Of a stretch of DNA of 64,000 bases, positions 1 through 11,517 are shown in pieces (within the stretch, counting starts at the first letter, position 1; each line of letters begins with the position of its first letter). The stretch is from Trematomus loennbergii (Eukaryota; Chordata; Actinopteri; Perciformes; Nototheniidae). The notes below the pieces were generated by a model. The model saw nothing but the letters and a program-made list of their open reading frames with translations. It ran no database searches and was not told the origin of the DNA. Where the stretch lies: contig JAAOOA010000320.1 of assembly GCA_012861695.1 (NCBI GenBank), forward strand, positions 1,490,736 to 1,554,735, in the 5' to 3' direction. The position numbers and the translations under genes are program-made.

Positions 1-180
1 CCTTTATTCATCCCACAGAGGGGACGTTTACATCATTACAGCAAAGTGAAGAGCCAAAGATATCTTAGTATTAATTAGGAAGCATGCATCAAATATTAAA
101 GATGAAAGTAGAGGATCTACACTTCAAAAAATACACATCCATTACCAGGAACAGTTATGAGATAGCAGCCAGACAATAGT
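1..180 (-). mobile_element. LINE 3' end fragment
   Basis: Read on the minus strand this ends in a fish LINE-type tail with an AATAAA signal next to a 'cccacagagggg'-like motif. The same family occurs at 17,036-17,290 and 41,146-41,400. Only the untranslated tail is present; no reverse transcriptase is visible. The element is cut by the window start. Confidence 0.55.
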
Positions 181-193
181 ATTAAAGGTGGAA

Positions 194-198
<5 letters not shown>

Positions 199-238
<40 letters not shown>
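199..238. repeat. (TA)n microsatellite
   Basis: About 20 TA units. It sits exactly where the unit 1 copy of the Penelope-like element begins, so it marks the truncation point relative to units 2 and 3. Confidence 0.95.
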
Positions 239-240
<2 letters not shown>

Positions 241-242
241 TG

Positions 243-960
243 CTCGTCCCCCTGATCACCACCTATTCTAAGGACCTGGGGAGCCTTTTAGGCGATCTCA
301 GGTCCAACTTTGAGGGGGCGAGGGCGGTCAGTGATGCGCTGCGGCAATGCCGGCTGATCTCCGCTTACCGCAGAAATAAAAACTTGAAGGACCTCCTAGT
401 CCACACCAATTTCAACCAAAAAACACCAAACAGGGAGGCGCTCGGGTCTCTGAGGTTGGTTTCCTCCGCCTCCCCCACATTTTTAACCCATTCAGTAGAG
501 CTGGCGCAAACCTTGTACAGGCCCTGACACCTAACACCAAGAATGCAGTAATGCTGTCAGGTGCAGGGCCTGCCACAGACTCTATGTGGGGGAGACACGG
601 AATGAGATCAGCCTCAGAATCAAACAACACATTTATCAAATAAATAGCAGTGACGGCACGAGCATTTTATATGCACATTTTAAACTCCACGGCCCAGATA
701 AGGTACAATCCTTGGGCCTGGAGAGCAATAGGGACTGGAGGTCCAGAGACAGGCGGCGAGAGGAGGTGGATTCATCGACTGAAAACAATCAACCCCACCG
801 GTCTAAACGAGAGGTACCGGTGATGGATCCGCCTCCCCTTGTTTATAACCCGCTTCAACTGATTTTGATCTCCTACCCTTCCCATAGCCTCTTATCTCTC
901 CCCTGGGGGCTTTTGAACCCCCCCCTGCAGGCCGAGTCAATGTGAAGGAATCCAGTTGGT
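243..960 (+). pseudogene. Penelope-like retroelement, C-terminal fragment (GIY-YIG endonuclease), unit 1 copy
   Basis: This is the 3' part of a Penelope-like element: the end of the reverse transcriptase region followed by a GIY-YIG-type endonuclease domain. The endonuclease is recognised by a C-x2-C pair followed by LYVGETRNEISLRIKQH, which fits the YIG half and the following Arg and His of the family. The frame is broken at about 548 (2-bp difference from units 2 and 3), so the endonuclease part reads separately from 586. The 5' end is missing. Penelope-like elements are retroelements with RT plus GIY-YIG; this copy cannot be autonomous. Confidence 0.75.
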
Positions 961-2740
961 TTTATTTTTAATATTTGTTCCATAAATGTTATCAAATATA
1001 TTATTATACTATATTATTTTATTTATTGTAACCCTATTGTCTATTTTATGGAATTATTAATTATTTTAATTAATTATTTATTCTATCCGAGCAGGAATGA
1101 AGGACCTTCCTCACCCGGACCCTTTGTCCAGCATGGTTTGCCTTTTTGAATATGTTGTTTCTATTTATATTTATTATCTTGTAAATAGTTTTAATTGTAA
1201 TTGTATTAATTCTAATTGTACCACTTGTTTGCATGGCTTGATTTTAAATAACTAAGGGTCCATACGAGGAGGCCATCCCTCCCTCTTCCTTCTTCTTTTC
1301 ATTTAATTTTTACCAATATATATTTATTTCATGTCTTGCTTTTTTATGATTGTATCCCTTTCTTATCCCTCCTTCACTGGATTCCTTAAAACCTGCAGAG
1401 AGAAATCACCTTAAATACTTGCGGCCTGTCCTATGTGGAATCTTTTCATTGATGAACCTGGGTCCTACTGGTTTTAATCACACTTCATTTTATGAAATTC
1501 GTTCCTTATTATTGTGTGTTTATTTATTAATCTCTTTATTTTATTATCTTACTCATGTATTCAGCATGAATTTGTTTTGTTGTGTGAATTCTTTACAAAA
1601 CACGTTTTACCTTAAACACTGCTCTATTAATGTCATGTTTATCTGCATGCTTTTTCAAGATATTGTCTCATGAATGTTTTTACACCATTGCTAGGCCATT
1701 TGAAGGGTTCCCTAAGGACGGGTCCTCTCCAGCCACCTCCTTTAGGGGGCCCCGGAAGGTTAGGAGATCTCTAGGTCCCGCTGCTCTGCCTCCTCTGGGA
1801 TCTGGTCTCCTCTCGTCTTTTTAATTGATTTTACTTATTTGTATGACTTTTAACAGGGCTTTTAGAAACATTGTATGTATTTCCCTTGGAGTTTTTAGAA
1901 AGGTTTTTTTTAACCACAATATTATCCCCGAGAGCCAGTCCCCTCCGGAGCACTGCCCTTTCCCCTAACCTAACCCTAATCTGATCTGAATTCAGCTGCA
2001 AGGATCTGAATGGGCATCAGTCAAAGAGCACCACATCACACGCGATTCATAAACATTTCACAATGTGTTAAAACATGTTTTGCTTCCTAATATTAAATCT
2101 TCCTAATAAAAAAGGTATAACAACATGTCTAATGGATTATCTCAGATTAAAATACATCACTCACTGTACTGCTCACCCAGTTGACAGGATGGAAGGAGAT
2201 GTGGGTTTGGTACAAATCAAATGTTTAATAATAACACAAGCAATACACTGGAGAAAATGCTGCTCCAAAAACAAGTTAAATGAAAACGAGGTGTTTTCAC
2301 TTGAAATAAGGAAAATAATCTGCCTATAGAACAATGGAAATGAGCTTGGTAAAATTTCTTGAAAAAATATATGATATTTAGATAAATCAGAGAACTAATT
2401 TAAAACTATATTTGACCAGAATCAGGAAATGTTGTTACAAAATAAGCTGCAAATACTCAAAAGTTTTCTGTTTTCTGAAGTTAGTTGGTGATTTTCTAAT
2501 AAATTGTAAAATAATATGTGTTTCATCTGAGATACAACTCAAACTAAGATTGTTTGACTTAACAAGATGATGCATTGTCTAAAAAGACCTGATATCTCAC
2601 TGCAGTGTTACTTCTGAAGTTATTATGTCTTATATCAGGTGTAGAGACATATTCTGACTAGATATTAGATAAATATATTTGACAAGATTTCGAGTTTTTG
2701 TAGTGTAACAGATACAATCCAACAGAAACAAACTACACAA
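961..2740. other. AT-rich 3' region of the Penelope-like fragment and unit spacer
   Basis: No coding sequence is convincing here. The first part follows directly on the endonuclease frame and is probably element 3' UTR. The same sequence recurs at about 31,540-33,320 and 60,200-62,010. Small ORFs conserved between copies (for example at 2,075 and 2,752) are carried along by the duplication and show no domain. Confidence 0.6.
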
Positions 2741-2976
2741 TACTTCTGTTCATGGAGGGCTTCTCCGGGGCTTCCTACTTCTCTGTCTTAGGTGCCTTAC
2801 AAATAATGGACGTCCACTCTCGGGAGCGTCGGAGTGGTGCGGTCACCCTAAGTGACAGACCTAAAGTATCCGGGATTCAGGCACCTTCCCTGGCTTGTAC
2901 ATTTTTGGTGATGCGCCCTGGAGGTATCAGACTATTTTAAACAACTTTTCCCCGCTTTCAAACACTTACTCCTGGG

Positions 2977-3099
2977 TTTTAGCCAGTCATTTTGCATGAT
3001 ATCGTTTAACATTGACGCTCTCCTGAAAATGCATATATTCTGTGCATTTTCAGGAGAGCGTCAATGTTAAATGATATCGTGCAAAATGACTGGCTAAAA
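2977..3099. repeat. Long near-perfect hairpin (59-bp arms, 5-bp loop), unit 1
   Basis: The left arm at 2,977-3,035 and right arm at 3,041-3,099 are reverse complements with three mismatches. The loop is 'tattc'. Equivalent hairpins are at 33,558-33,680 and 62,250-62,372. It lies inside a repeat-rich block containing repeated 'gcgccctggagg' modules. It could fold as a cruciform or as a long RNA stem if transcribed. Confidence 0.95.
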
Positions 3100-3970
3100 C
3101 TCTCTTCCAACATTTAAAATACTTTCCCCGACCATTTAAACATTATTTCTGGCTTGTAAAGTGCAGTTATGCGCCCTGGAGGACATTTCAAACAACTTTT
3201 CCCCGCCTTTCAAACACTTATTCCTGGGTACAAGTGTTATCTTTCCCCCCCTGGGTGTGTGTGAGACAAGTGAACTGAGTCAGCCTGCCAACAAGCAGCA
3301 GTCTGCTGTCATTTGAACCACGTTTGAGCACTATTTCCTGGGTTGAAAAGACATGTGCTGTAGACTGGTTCTCTCCCAGTACTGGGTACTAGTTAATGCC
3401 ACTATCACCACCACATTTAAACCAGATGAACTGGTAGTTATCCGGGGTGCTGAGAGTCATTTTCAGGCTCCTCTCCACAATTGTCCCCCTAAATGATTTT
3501 AAATCATTATTTTTGCATTTAAATATTTATTCTATCATTTATATGGTTCCCAACACAATGGACATAGTCTGGAGCTCACTGGGGCCCTGCATATAATTTA
3601 ATCACTTTTTCCCATGAAAATGATTTTTAATCACTATCATGGGGCTATGAAAATCAAATTCCGGGTAATGCAGAGCCACACTGCACCTTTTACTATTTAA
3701 ATGTATTTGTATTATATATTTTTGGGCTAGAAAGGTGACCTCCTGGGTGATTTAGTCAGTTTATGGAGCTTAGCCCACAAATCCTGATGATCCAGGCCGA
3801 ATTTGGGTGCTCATAGGAGGCCTGCCAGGCGCCCCCACCCGTGGAAAGCAAAAAAAGTGAAGAAAACGGTTAATTATATCTTAAAATAATCAAATTAAGT
3901 TTTGAAAAATGTCAAAAAATGACAGAGTGCCAACGGGAGAAGGGCCAACTGTTTGGCGCTTCGGGCCGTT

Positions 3971-4013
3971 TTTCCCCTTCTCCGATGGTTGGTGCAACGG
4001 AGAAGGGGAAAAG
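3971..4013. repeat. Short inverted repeat, 15-bp perfect arms
   Basis: The arms 'ttttccccttctccg' and its complement are separated by 13 bases. The structure is preserved in units 2 (about 34,575-34,617) and 3 (about 63,676-63,718). It belongs to the same repeat block as the larger hairpin. Confidence 0.85.
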
Positions 4014-4194
4014 GTCCCTGGGCTTCATTTCCCCTTCCCTGTGAAAAAGATTCATCCATACTTTTCAGACTACGGTCTGCACAAATCGGAAACCCAGTTT
4101 TTGGGTGCACTCAGAAAAAAAAGGCTGTTGCAAATCTTGGAAGAATGTATCCGATGAGAGTGCACTTTGGGTCGGATGAATTTGATGCCTTGAG

Positions 4195-4815
4195 ACCCCC
4201 CAGCCTGGTTCTCAAAATACTTTAAGTTTGACATGGAGGAATGCAAGGGCACTTTGCAGGTGACTCTACCCGAATTTGATGCACTATTTTGGGTCACATT
4301 TTTTACATTTTCACCCTATTCCCTGGTTCTCCAAATACTTTAAGTTTGACATTTTGACCCATGGAGGAATGCAAGGGCACTTTGCAGGGGACTCTACCCA
4401 AATTTGATGCACTATTTTGGGTCACCTTTTTTACATTTTCACCCTATTCCCTGGTTCTCCAAATACTTTAAGTTTGACATTGTGACCCTGGAGGAATGCA
4501 AGGGCAGTCGACAGGGGACTCTACCCGCATTTGAGGCACTATTTTGGGATACATTTTCTCTATTTAAACACGGACTGGTGATGGCTTGGACCCTTCTGTG
4601 ACCCTGGAGGATATGACCGAGAGATGACAGACTCTCTTGCGGGGTCATGAGGCACTATTTTGGGGTACAATTTTTTCATTTTGACCCCTTTTCCTGGTTC
4701 TCACAAAAGTTGAGTTTGATCATTTTGCCCATGGAGGAAAGCCAGGGGAGTCGACAGGGGACTCCTGCGGGGTCATGAGGCACTATTTCCGGGTACTTTT
4801 TTTCATTTTCACCCA
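4195..4815. repeat. Tandem repeat, ~120-128 bp period, 4-5 degenerate units
   Basis: Each unit starts near 'cctggttctc', runs through 'ggaggaatgcaagggca' and 'gggactctaccc', and ends at 'actattttgggt'. Adjacent unit starts at 4,321 and 4,449 give a 128-bp period. Unit 2 of the segmental duplication has about one more copy (34,800-35,540). Confidence 0.85.
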
Positions 4816-4904
4816 AATTTCCCTGGATAAAATATTTAAAAAAAAATTGTTTTTAGCCCATTTTCACCCAGTTTTGGCCACAGCGTTGCCTGGAGGATAG
4901 GACC

Positions 4905-5054
4905 GAGATATGACAGACTTAGATGAGTTTCCTCCCGTTACATGGATATAAAACATTCATAGTTTTATTAAATGAACATGCCCTCATACACTGTTTCCTG
5001 CAAGATGTTGCGGCAGTGCCCCGGTACCGGGGTCTCTCGGGCTTAACAGGTTAA
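4905..5054 (-). mobile_element. Terminal part of a TTAA-type (piggyBac-like) non-autonomous element
   Basis: The segment ends 'gcttaacagg' directly followed by TTAA. Its interior matches, in inverted orientation, the complete-ended element at 27,977-28,919. No opposite terminus was found upstream, so this copy is probably one-sided. The piggyBac assignment rests on the TTAA target and a terminus starting CCTG; no transposase is present. Confidence 0.5.
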
Positions 5055-6733
5055 GAAACCGGCTCGAGATACACTTTTTGTTATATTCCATGGAATGTTC
5101 TTAACATCCCGATAGCAATGAATATCTTAAGTGCTTTGACAAAAATCCATAAAAGAATTTCATCTGTGGAAGCCGTAATACTGTAAAAAGCACGACCAAT
5201 CATTTGAGCCGGCCCGGCTAAAATAACTGGATGTCCTACCTGCCTGTCAGCCTTCCATCTGTGCACAAACTTATCTCGTGCCCTCATTGTTCATGTGCGC
5301 GTTCGTGTGTGTTGGAGGAGGGGCTCTGTAAGGAAGTGGCAGATTTTTTCCGGCTGTGTATTTTCACATTACCTAAATTACCTACCCGACCTTTAACTCT
5401 TTTTAGAGTGCAGCTATGTTTTATTTATTTCAAAGTGGCCCCATTTGAATTATATTAATTTTCTTCAAATGTGCAGAGGACTCCCCAAGTGCTGTGTTGA
5501 TTTATTTTAAAGTAGGCCTGTGTATTTTTTTTTATTCTCCTTATAAGAGTTCTTTGTTTCTTATTAGAGGTAAACAGTTTTCTATAATGTAATAAATAAT
5601 AAATGCAAAAAAACTGTAATTTTTGGCTATGATAAAACAATATATACAACTTTATAAGCTATCAAGCTATCAAATATGTTTTGCGGCTCCAGACAAAAAC
5701 AATTGTGGAAAAGGGGGCAAAATGGCTCTTTTGGTCAAAAAGGTTGCAGACCCCTGCCCTAACCTGTGACCCTCAGTTATGCTCAGTACTCTCTTTAAAG
5801 TGACATCCTGTATTCCTAACTCCTTAAAATAATCTGTGTTTCATAATTTCTATATCTCAGTACTACGTGTTCAACTGATTCCTCCTCCTGACATTCCTCA
5901 CACAAACCGGTCTGGTGTTTCCTATTAATTTCACACAACGCTTTGCTCAACCTCTGCAGTTTAACCCGGAAACATCTCCAGAGTCAGTAACAACAATCCT
6001 TCTTTCACAACCTTCAGCTGTACATGGAAGCTGCTAGAAAGGCTGCAGCCCAACAGTTTGTTTGTGGTGGAAACAGTGAACATCTGTCTGTCTATGGCCA
6101 CTCTGCATCTGACACCCCCCCATGGACAAAAACTGTTACTGCAGGTTCAAAGATATTGATTAGTTGAATTGTGCAGAAATGTGTTCATGTGACGCTGTAT
6201 TCATAAACAAACAAACAATCAGTGAAATATTGATTTTGACTCTTTATTTTATTTTAAATGACAACATTAAACAAGAAGTTGATTTTGTGGGAAAGACAAG
6301 AATTACATGCATTACTTCAGATTGAGCTGCCAACAGAGAATGAGATCAGCATGTTCAGAAGAATAACAGACTATATTATTATATTATATATTTGGACATT
6401 TGTTGTTTTAAAATGCAAACTGTATAATATTGTGCAAATTATTTGTATTGAGAAAAGGTTATCATTTTGCGATGGGTTCCAAAATTAAATTAAAAAATAT
6501 ACATTTGTTATTTGTACCGTAACAAAAGTTTGCAAGCAAGAATGTTCTAACTAACATTTATAACTCAGACACCACCTTCTAAAATGATCTTAAAGAGCTT
6601 TTCTAATAAGAGTTGAATATTTAATATAAACCAACCAATTGTAAATGTATCATCAGCCAATTTAGAGTCAATCAGAATGTTTTAATACATGTGTCTGTTA
6701 AATGACACAACCTCTCACCCAATTAAAACTTTA
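5055..6733. other. 3' flank of protease A1, with hAT-type end and LINE C-terminal remnant
   Basis: No intact gene. At 5,738-5,757 the sequence 'ggttgcagacccctg' resembles a fish hAT terminus. On the minus strand at about 5,830-5,975 the translation contains TGLCEECQEEESVEHVVL, the zinc-knuckle-like C-terminal motif of some LINE ORF2 proteins. The LINE remnant recurs at about 18,930-19,050, 36,550-36,690 and 47,910-48,030. From about 6,130 the sequence is the conserved 3' flank shared by all minus-strand protease copies. Confidence 0.5.
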
Positions 6734-6892
6734 TCATGGAAAGCGACGACCGGTAAGCCCTTCGATCCAGACCTTGTATTCGTCTGCACAGAGGTCCATA
6801 GCTGTTGATGGTCCAGTACAAGTCTTATTATAACCGCGAATATGCACTCCGTAAATCATCTTGTTGAACATCATTCCTCCACCAGAGTCCCC

Positions 6893-6989
<97 letters not shown>

Positions 6990-8403
6990 ATGTACAAATT
7001 GTTAAACACAGACTTTTGCATCATTTACTGGAATACTTATTTATTACAAGCTGGTTAATCAGGTCAACTCACGGGTCTTGTATCCACTCCAGTTTTTTGA
7101 TAACAGAAGACTTTTTCAAATGTATGGAAATTGATCACTTTATCGAGATTGCATGTGATCACACAGTCGTCCACCATGGTGTTTGCACATTGGAGAGTGT
7201 CTGGCATATGTAATCCATTTACTGTAGATGACAATATCAAAAGGTTTGTTATACTACATTATCTACTGATCTTGTATGTACAGTAAAACACATTTTAAAT
7301 TCATGTTTTTCCTGTGTATGTAAATATTTTTCAACAATGTTACCAACTTCCCTGGACACCTAACTGCTGGAAGAAACTACCAGTCTTCTTAATTGGCTGC
7401 ATCTCAACAATTAAAATAAAATCCTACCAGAAAGAAACTACCTATTTCCATGACCCTGTGAACCTGGGCTGGTTCTCCTCTCAGAACTCAATAGTTAATA
7501 CATTTTAAGGAAAAAAGCCAAGAATCAAACTACACTTGTTACGACATAACATGTTTTGTATTTATTTTTTTCTTATGTTGGTTGTAAAAACTCGATGTTT
7601 TATAAATATGTTTATATGATAATACAACGTTTTTACAAACGTTAACAAACTTATAACTTAAAAAAGAACTCTGTGTGCAGTATTTATTGTAAAAAAAAAA
7701 GATTCATCTCACCATCTGTGGCTCCAAGTCCTGCAATCTGAACTGTTTTACCTCTGAAATACAAGAAACAGACTACAATTCATAAAAAGATGTCAGGGGT
7801 TTATCTCAGTTTGAGTTCCTTTGGAGTTTCACTTTCGGACTTATTTAAGATCACAACTCACTTGACAGGACGTTTCACAGTCAGGAAGATTTACAATATC
7901 AAATCCCTCCACAGGCTCAGGTAACTTCAGCAGCGCGATGTCATGGATGCCATTCTTGTCATATATTTCAATATGTTTGATATTGATAACAAGAGGTTTT
8001 TGTTTTGCGTTGCCTCCTGGATGCACACCTAGAATTGCTAACACCGTCTGCAAATAATTAAAGTTTGAAGAGTGACATCAGTAAATTACTGCAAATGCAT
8101 CAAATTGTAATTGTTGAGGTTATTTAACATGGACACAAGACAAGTACATTTTTGTCTCAAATCATATTTTTTGTTTTTAGATTGAATGTATGTAAATAAT
8201 TGAAGTAAATATTTCTCACCTCCCTTTCGTCACACAGTGAGCTGCAGTCAGAATCCACTGTTCACTGATCAGAGATCCACCACAAACCAGTGTGATTGTC
8301 ACATCCTTTATCAGCTCCACATGGTACAGACGTTCAGTAGCAGCACATGTTTGACCTCCGTATATTCTCTTCTGCAGATCCACCACTCTGCCCACTGTCA
8401 CAC
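6734..8403 (-). pseudogene. Trypsin-like (S1A) serine protease A1, lacking its own exon 1, frameshifted in exon 3
   Basis: Exons by splice signals: exon 2 8,220-8,403, exon 3 7,862-8,047, exon 4 7,713-7,753, exon 5 7,073-7,221, exon 6 6,734-6,892. Exon 2 carries the activation site KR|IYGG, CGGSL and TAAHC (His57). Exon 3 carries HDIALLKL (Asp102). Exon 6 starts with GDSGGG (Ser195). Just before Ser195 is GVDTRP, giving Asp189 (trypsin-like Arg/Lys preference expected) but Arg where most S1A enzymes have Cys191. Exon 3 lacks one base at its start and two near its end compared with A1', which puts a stop at the exon 2-3 junction. No signal-peptide exon lies between it and A2; the nearest same-strand one is at 16,731-16,773. 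With the missing bases and exon 1 the total would be 765 nt, a multiple of three. It may be a pseudogene or affected by assembly indels. Confidence 0.8.
6894..6984. repeat. (GA)n / (CT)n microsatellite inside the exon 6 splice acceptor
   Basis: About 45 CT units on the gene strand end directly in 'cag' before GGGGACTCT, so the repeat is the polypyrimidine tract of intron 5. Paralogues have the same repeat at very different lengths. Confidence 0.95.
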
Positions 8404-9750
8404 CTGAAAGAGAAAACCCACCACCAGGAGACAGTGGTTGTTGTAGAGAGGGTTGGGAGGTCAGTTACGTGATAAGGAAATGTAATGAGTAACTGGATCT
8501 GAGTATCAAAATATAAAAGTAATGTAACCTGATTACTTTCTGTTACTTTTGGATTACCTCAATATCAAATGCAGTGCAAATGAATAGAAGATAAATAAAT
8601 ATCAATAAGATGTTTTTTTATTTAAGTGTATTACAGTATGTAAGACAACAGAAGAATGTGTCCTAAGAAAAGAAGACACCAAGATATTTAGGATCAGAAA
8701 TGATTGATTCTATAGGAAAACCCGCCTTTCATTCAGCATACTCAGTAGCATATACACCAACACTGAAACACACAGTTAAGCTCACACACACTATTTTATG
8801 AACATATAGGTTCACCTGCTGAATTAAAAAAGAACAAAGGAAGCAAAGAAAGTGAAAACCATGAAGCAGATTCAGGCATGTATATATATATATATAGATT
8901 CACACTTAAAGTATTAGAGAACAGAACAGTTTACAGAGAACAGAGAACAGCTGATCTTTCACAACAAACACTAAATGCTCTAACTACAGTTAATGTATTA
9001 AGAGCATCTTCAGTATTGTAAACACATCAGGTGTCCTCCTACTGACATGCAGCAGATATACAGAACTTCAGTTTACATTAAAGGCTAAGCCTACAGGATA
9101 GAGAGTAGTTTACTAATGCTGATTTAGTGAGTACATGACTTCAAAGCAAACACAGTACACAGTATTTGTGTTTTCAGGTGTTCACAGCGTTTAAAGAAAG
9201 ATATTGTAAAACAGAAGAATGAACGTTTTCTAAACTAAAACCAAAAAGCACTCGTTTCGAGGTGATGTGAGAGTGAGTGAAGCAATGTGTGAGTATGAGT
9301 TTAGTAACTTGTGTTCTTTATTGTAAATGTATTGTAACATTATAAACCTGTTGTGTTCATGTTCCAGTAGGGGAATAGAGTCACCCCTTTCTTTGTTCAC
9401 TGTTTCCATAATCCTGTTCAATGTAATCCATCACTCCCTAAGCTTGATCGGAGAGGACGACCTTCTCCCTCTTCAGAACGTTTACATACACGGTGAACAT
9501 GTGGCAACACAAGTGGTCAGTATTCAAACAGTTCAAACAGTTAATCATCTCAGGATCAACTCAGACTACGGACAACACCATCACAACTGGTGGCTTTGCA
9601 ATACGTAACACCTCTGTCTTTGAAGTAGGCTTCATTTGTGAAGGTCGGATAAACCAAGATGTGTACTTTAACTATTTTGATGATAATACTTTTCTACTTT
9701 TACTTGAGGAACATTTTGAATGCAGGACTTTTACTGTAACAGAGTATTCC
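8404..9750. other. Upstream/intron 1 region of A1
   Basis: Homologous to 13,002-14,340 and 39,064-40,328. At 8,440-8,600 it contains the widespread fish repeat with 'gagggttggga' and many 'gattac' motifs, probably an hAT-derived fragment. A 93-codon plus-strand ORF at 9,327 is nearly identical in all three copies but has no recognisable domain; recent duplication explains the identity. Confidence 0.5.
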
Positions 9751-9754
9751 TACA

Positions 9755-10345
9755 CTCTGGTACTTCTTTACTCAAGTACAAGATCTGAGTACTTCTACTT
9801 TTACTCAAGTACAAGATCTGAGTACTTCTACTTTTACTCAAGTACAAGATCTGAGTACTTCTACTTTTACTCAAGTACAAGATCTGAGTACTTCTACTTT
9901 TACTCAAGTACAAGATCTGAGTACTTCTACTTTTACTCAAGTACAAGATCTGAGTACTTCTACTTTTACTCAAGTACAAGATCTGAGTACTTCTACTTTT
10001 ACTCAAGTACAAGATCTGAGTACTTCTACTTTTACTCAAGTACAAGATCTGAGTACTTCTACTTTTACTCAAGTACAAGATCTGAGTACTTCTACTTTTA
10101 CTCAAGTACAAGATCTGAGTACTTCTACTTTTACTCAAGTACAAGATCTGAGTACTTCTACTTTTACTCAAGTACAAGATCTGAGTACTTCTACTTTTAC
10201 TCAAGTACAAGATCTGAGTACTTCTACTTTTACTCAAGTACAGATCTGAGTACTTCTACTTTTACTCAATACAAGATCTGAGTACTTCTACTTTTACTCA
10301 AGTACAAGGTCTGAGTATTTCTACTTTACTAAAGTACTAGATCTG
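9755..10345. repeat. 33-bp minisatellite, ~17 units, 14 of them identical
   Basis: The unit contains a BglII-type AGATCT and the inverted pair 'aagtac'/'gtactt'. AGATCT recurs every 33 bp from 9,781 to 10,210, followed by diverged units. Since 33 is divisible by 3 and the unit has no stop in some frames, it produces long artefactual ORFs on both strands. Confidence 0.97.
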
Positions 10346-10484
10346 AGTACTTCTCCACCTCTGGTTAATGTCCAATGGCTGTTGATATAGAGCATATTTC
10401 ATAGAGTGTATTCCTAAAGCCTACAGTTGGTGTTAGATAATGAGTAATAGAAGACGCCCCCACCCGATAGAAAAATATAATCTC

Positions 10485-10645
10485 ACTGATATTTTCTTTA
10501 ATAAAATAATACTTATATACTTGAAGACACGATGATGTCAGTTTTTTTATCCATGTTTCAGCCATAGGCAGGAACATTTGATAAGTGATCAAAAATGTGC
10601 AAATGGGCCCATCTGTGTAGCCAATGGGGTTGTGTTGACAGAACT
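10485..10645 (+). promoter_or_regulatory. Orphan protease-type promoter relic
   Basis: This matches the promoter of C and C' in plus orientation, including 'caaatgggcccatctgtg' and the CCAAT box 'gccaatggggttgtg'. No exon 1 follows; the sequence switches to protease 3' flank. It points to a deleted plus-strand gene. Confidence 0.65.
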
Positions 10646-11263
10646 GTAAAGAACTAGGGCACCCTGAATACATCCTGACCAGAGAAGCAGACTGCTGTAA
10701 GATAGTCATCTCATTCATTAGTAACATAAGCAACTATTCAATATTAAATCGAGCTGCCCCCACATGGACACAAACTGTTACTGCAGGTTCAAAGATATTG
10801 ATTAGTTGAATTGAGCAGAAATGTGTTCATGTGACGCTGTATTCATAAAAACAAACAATCAGTGAAATATTGATTTTGACTCTTTCTTTTATTTTAAATG
10901 ACAACATTAAACAAGAAGTTGATTTTGTGGGAAACAAGAATTACATGCATTACTTCAGATTGAGCTAACAGAGAATGAGATCAGCATGCTCACAAGAATA
11001 ACAGACTATATTATTATATTATATATTTGGCCAGTTGTTGTTTTAAAAATACAAACTGTATAATATTGTGCAAATTATGTTGTATTGAGAAAACATTTAT
11101 AACTCAGATGCTACTTCTAAAATGATCTTAAAGAGCTTTTCTAATAAGAGTTGAATATTTAATGTAAACCAACCAATTGTAAATGTATCATCAGCCAATT
11201 TAGAGTCAATCAGAATGTTTTAATACATCTGAAGGTCTGTTCAATTACACGACCTCTCACGCT

Positions 11264-11441
11264 CTAAGACAAGAGAAACAATCCAATATACAGTCTAGAC
11301 ATGTTTTGGTTTGATAACCCAGTGATCCAGGGTAGGTATTTACAGACATCCATAGCTTGTGCTTCAACACAAGCCTCTTTAATGCTAACATGCACTCCGT
11401 AAATCACGTTTGACCATCACTCCTCCACCAGAGTCCCCCTG

Positions 11442-11517
<76 letters not shown>

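Noticed and set aside
1960..1985. Telomere-like 'cctaacctaaccctaa'
   Set aside because: Two to three irregular units only; not an interstitial telomere array.
2752..2940. 62-codon ORF identical in all three units
   Set aside because: Identity follows from recent duplication. No domain, no codon pattern, and it lies in a repeat block.
6842..7213. Arg-Glu or Ser-Leu repeat frames
   Set aside because: Translation of the GA/CT tract; the minus-strand one only looks longer because it runs into the real exon 6.
9493..10281. 262-codon plus-strand frame with an 11-residue repeat STRSEYFYFYS
   Set aside because: It is the 33-bp minisatellite read through. The opposite strand is equally open (168 codons), and no splice or promoter context supports it.
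9755..10345. CRISPR-like array
   Set aside because: Units are head to tail without spacers, and the genome is eukaryotic.
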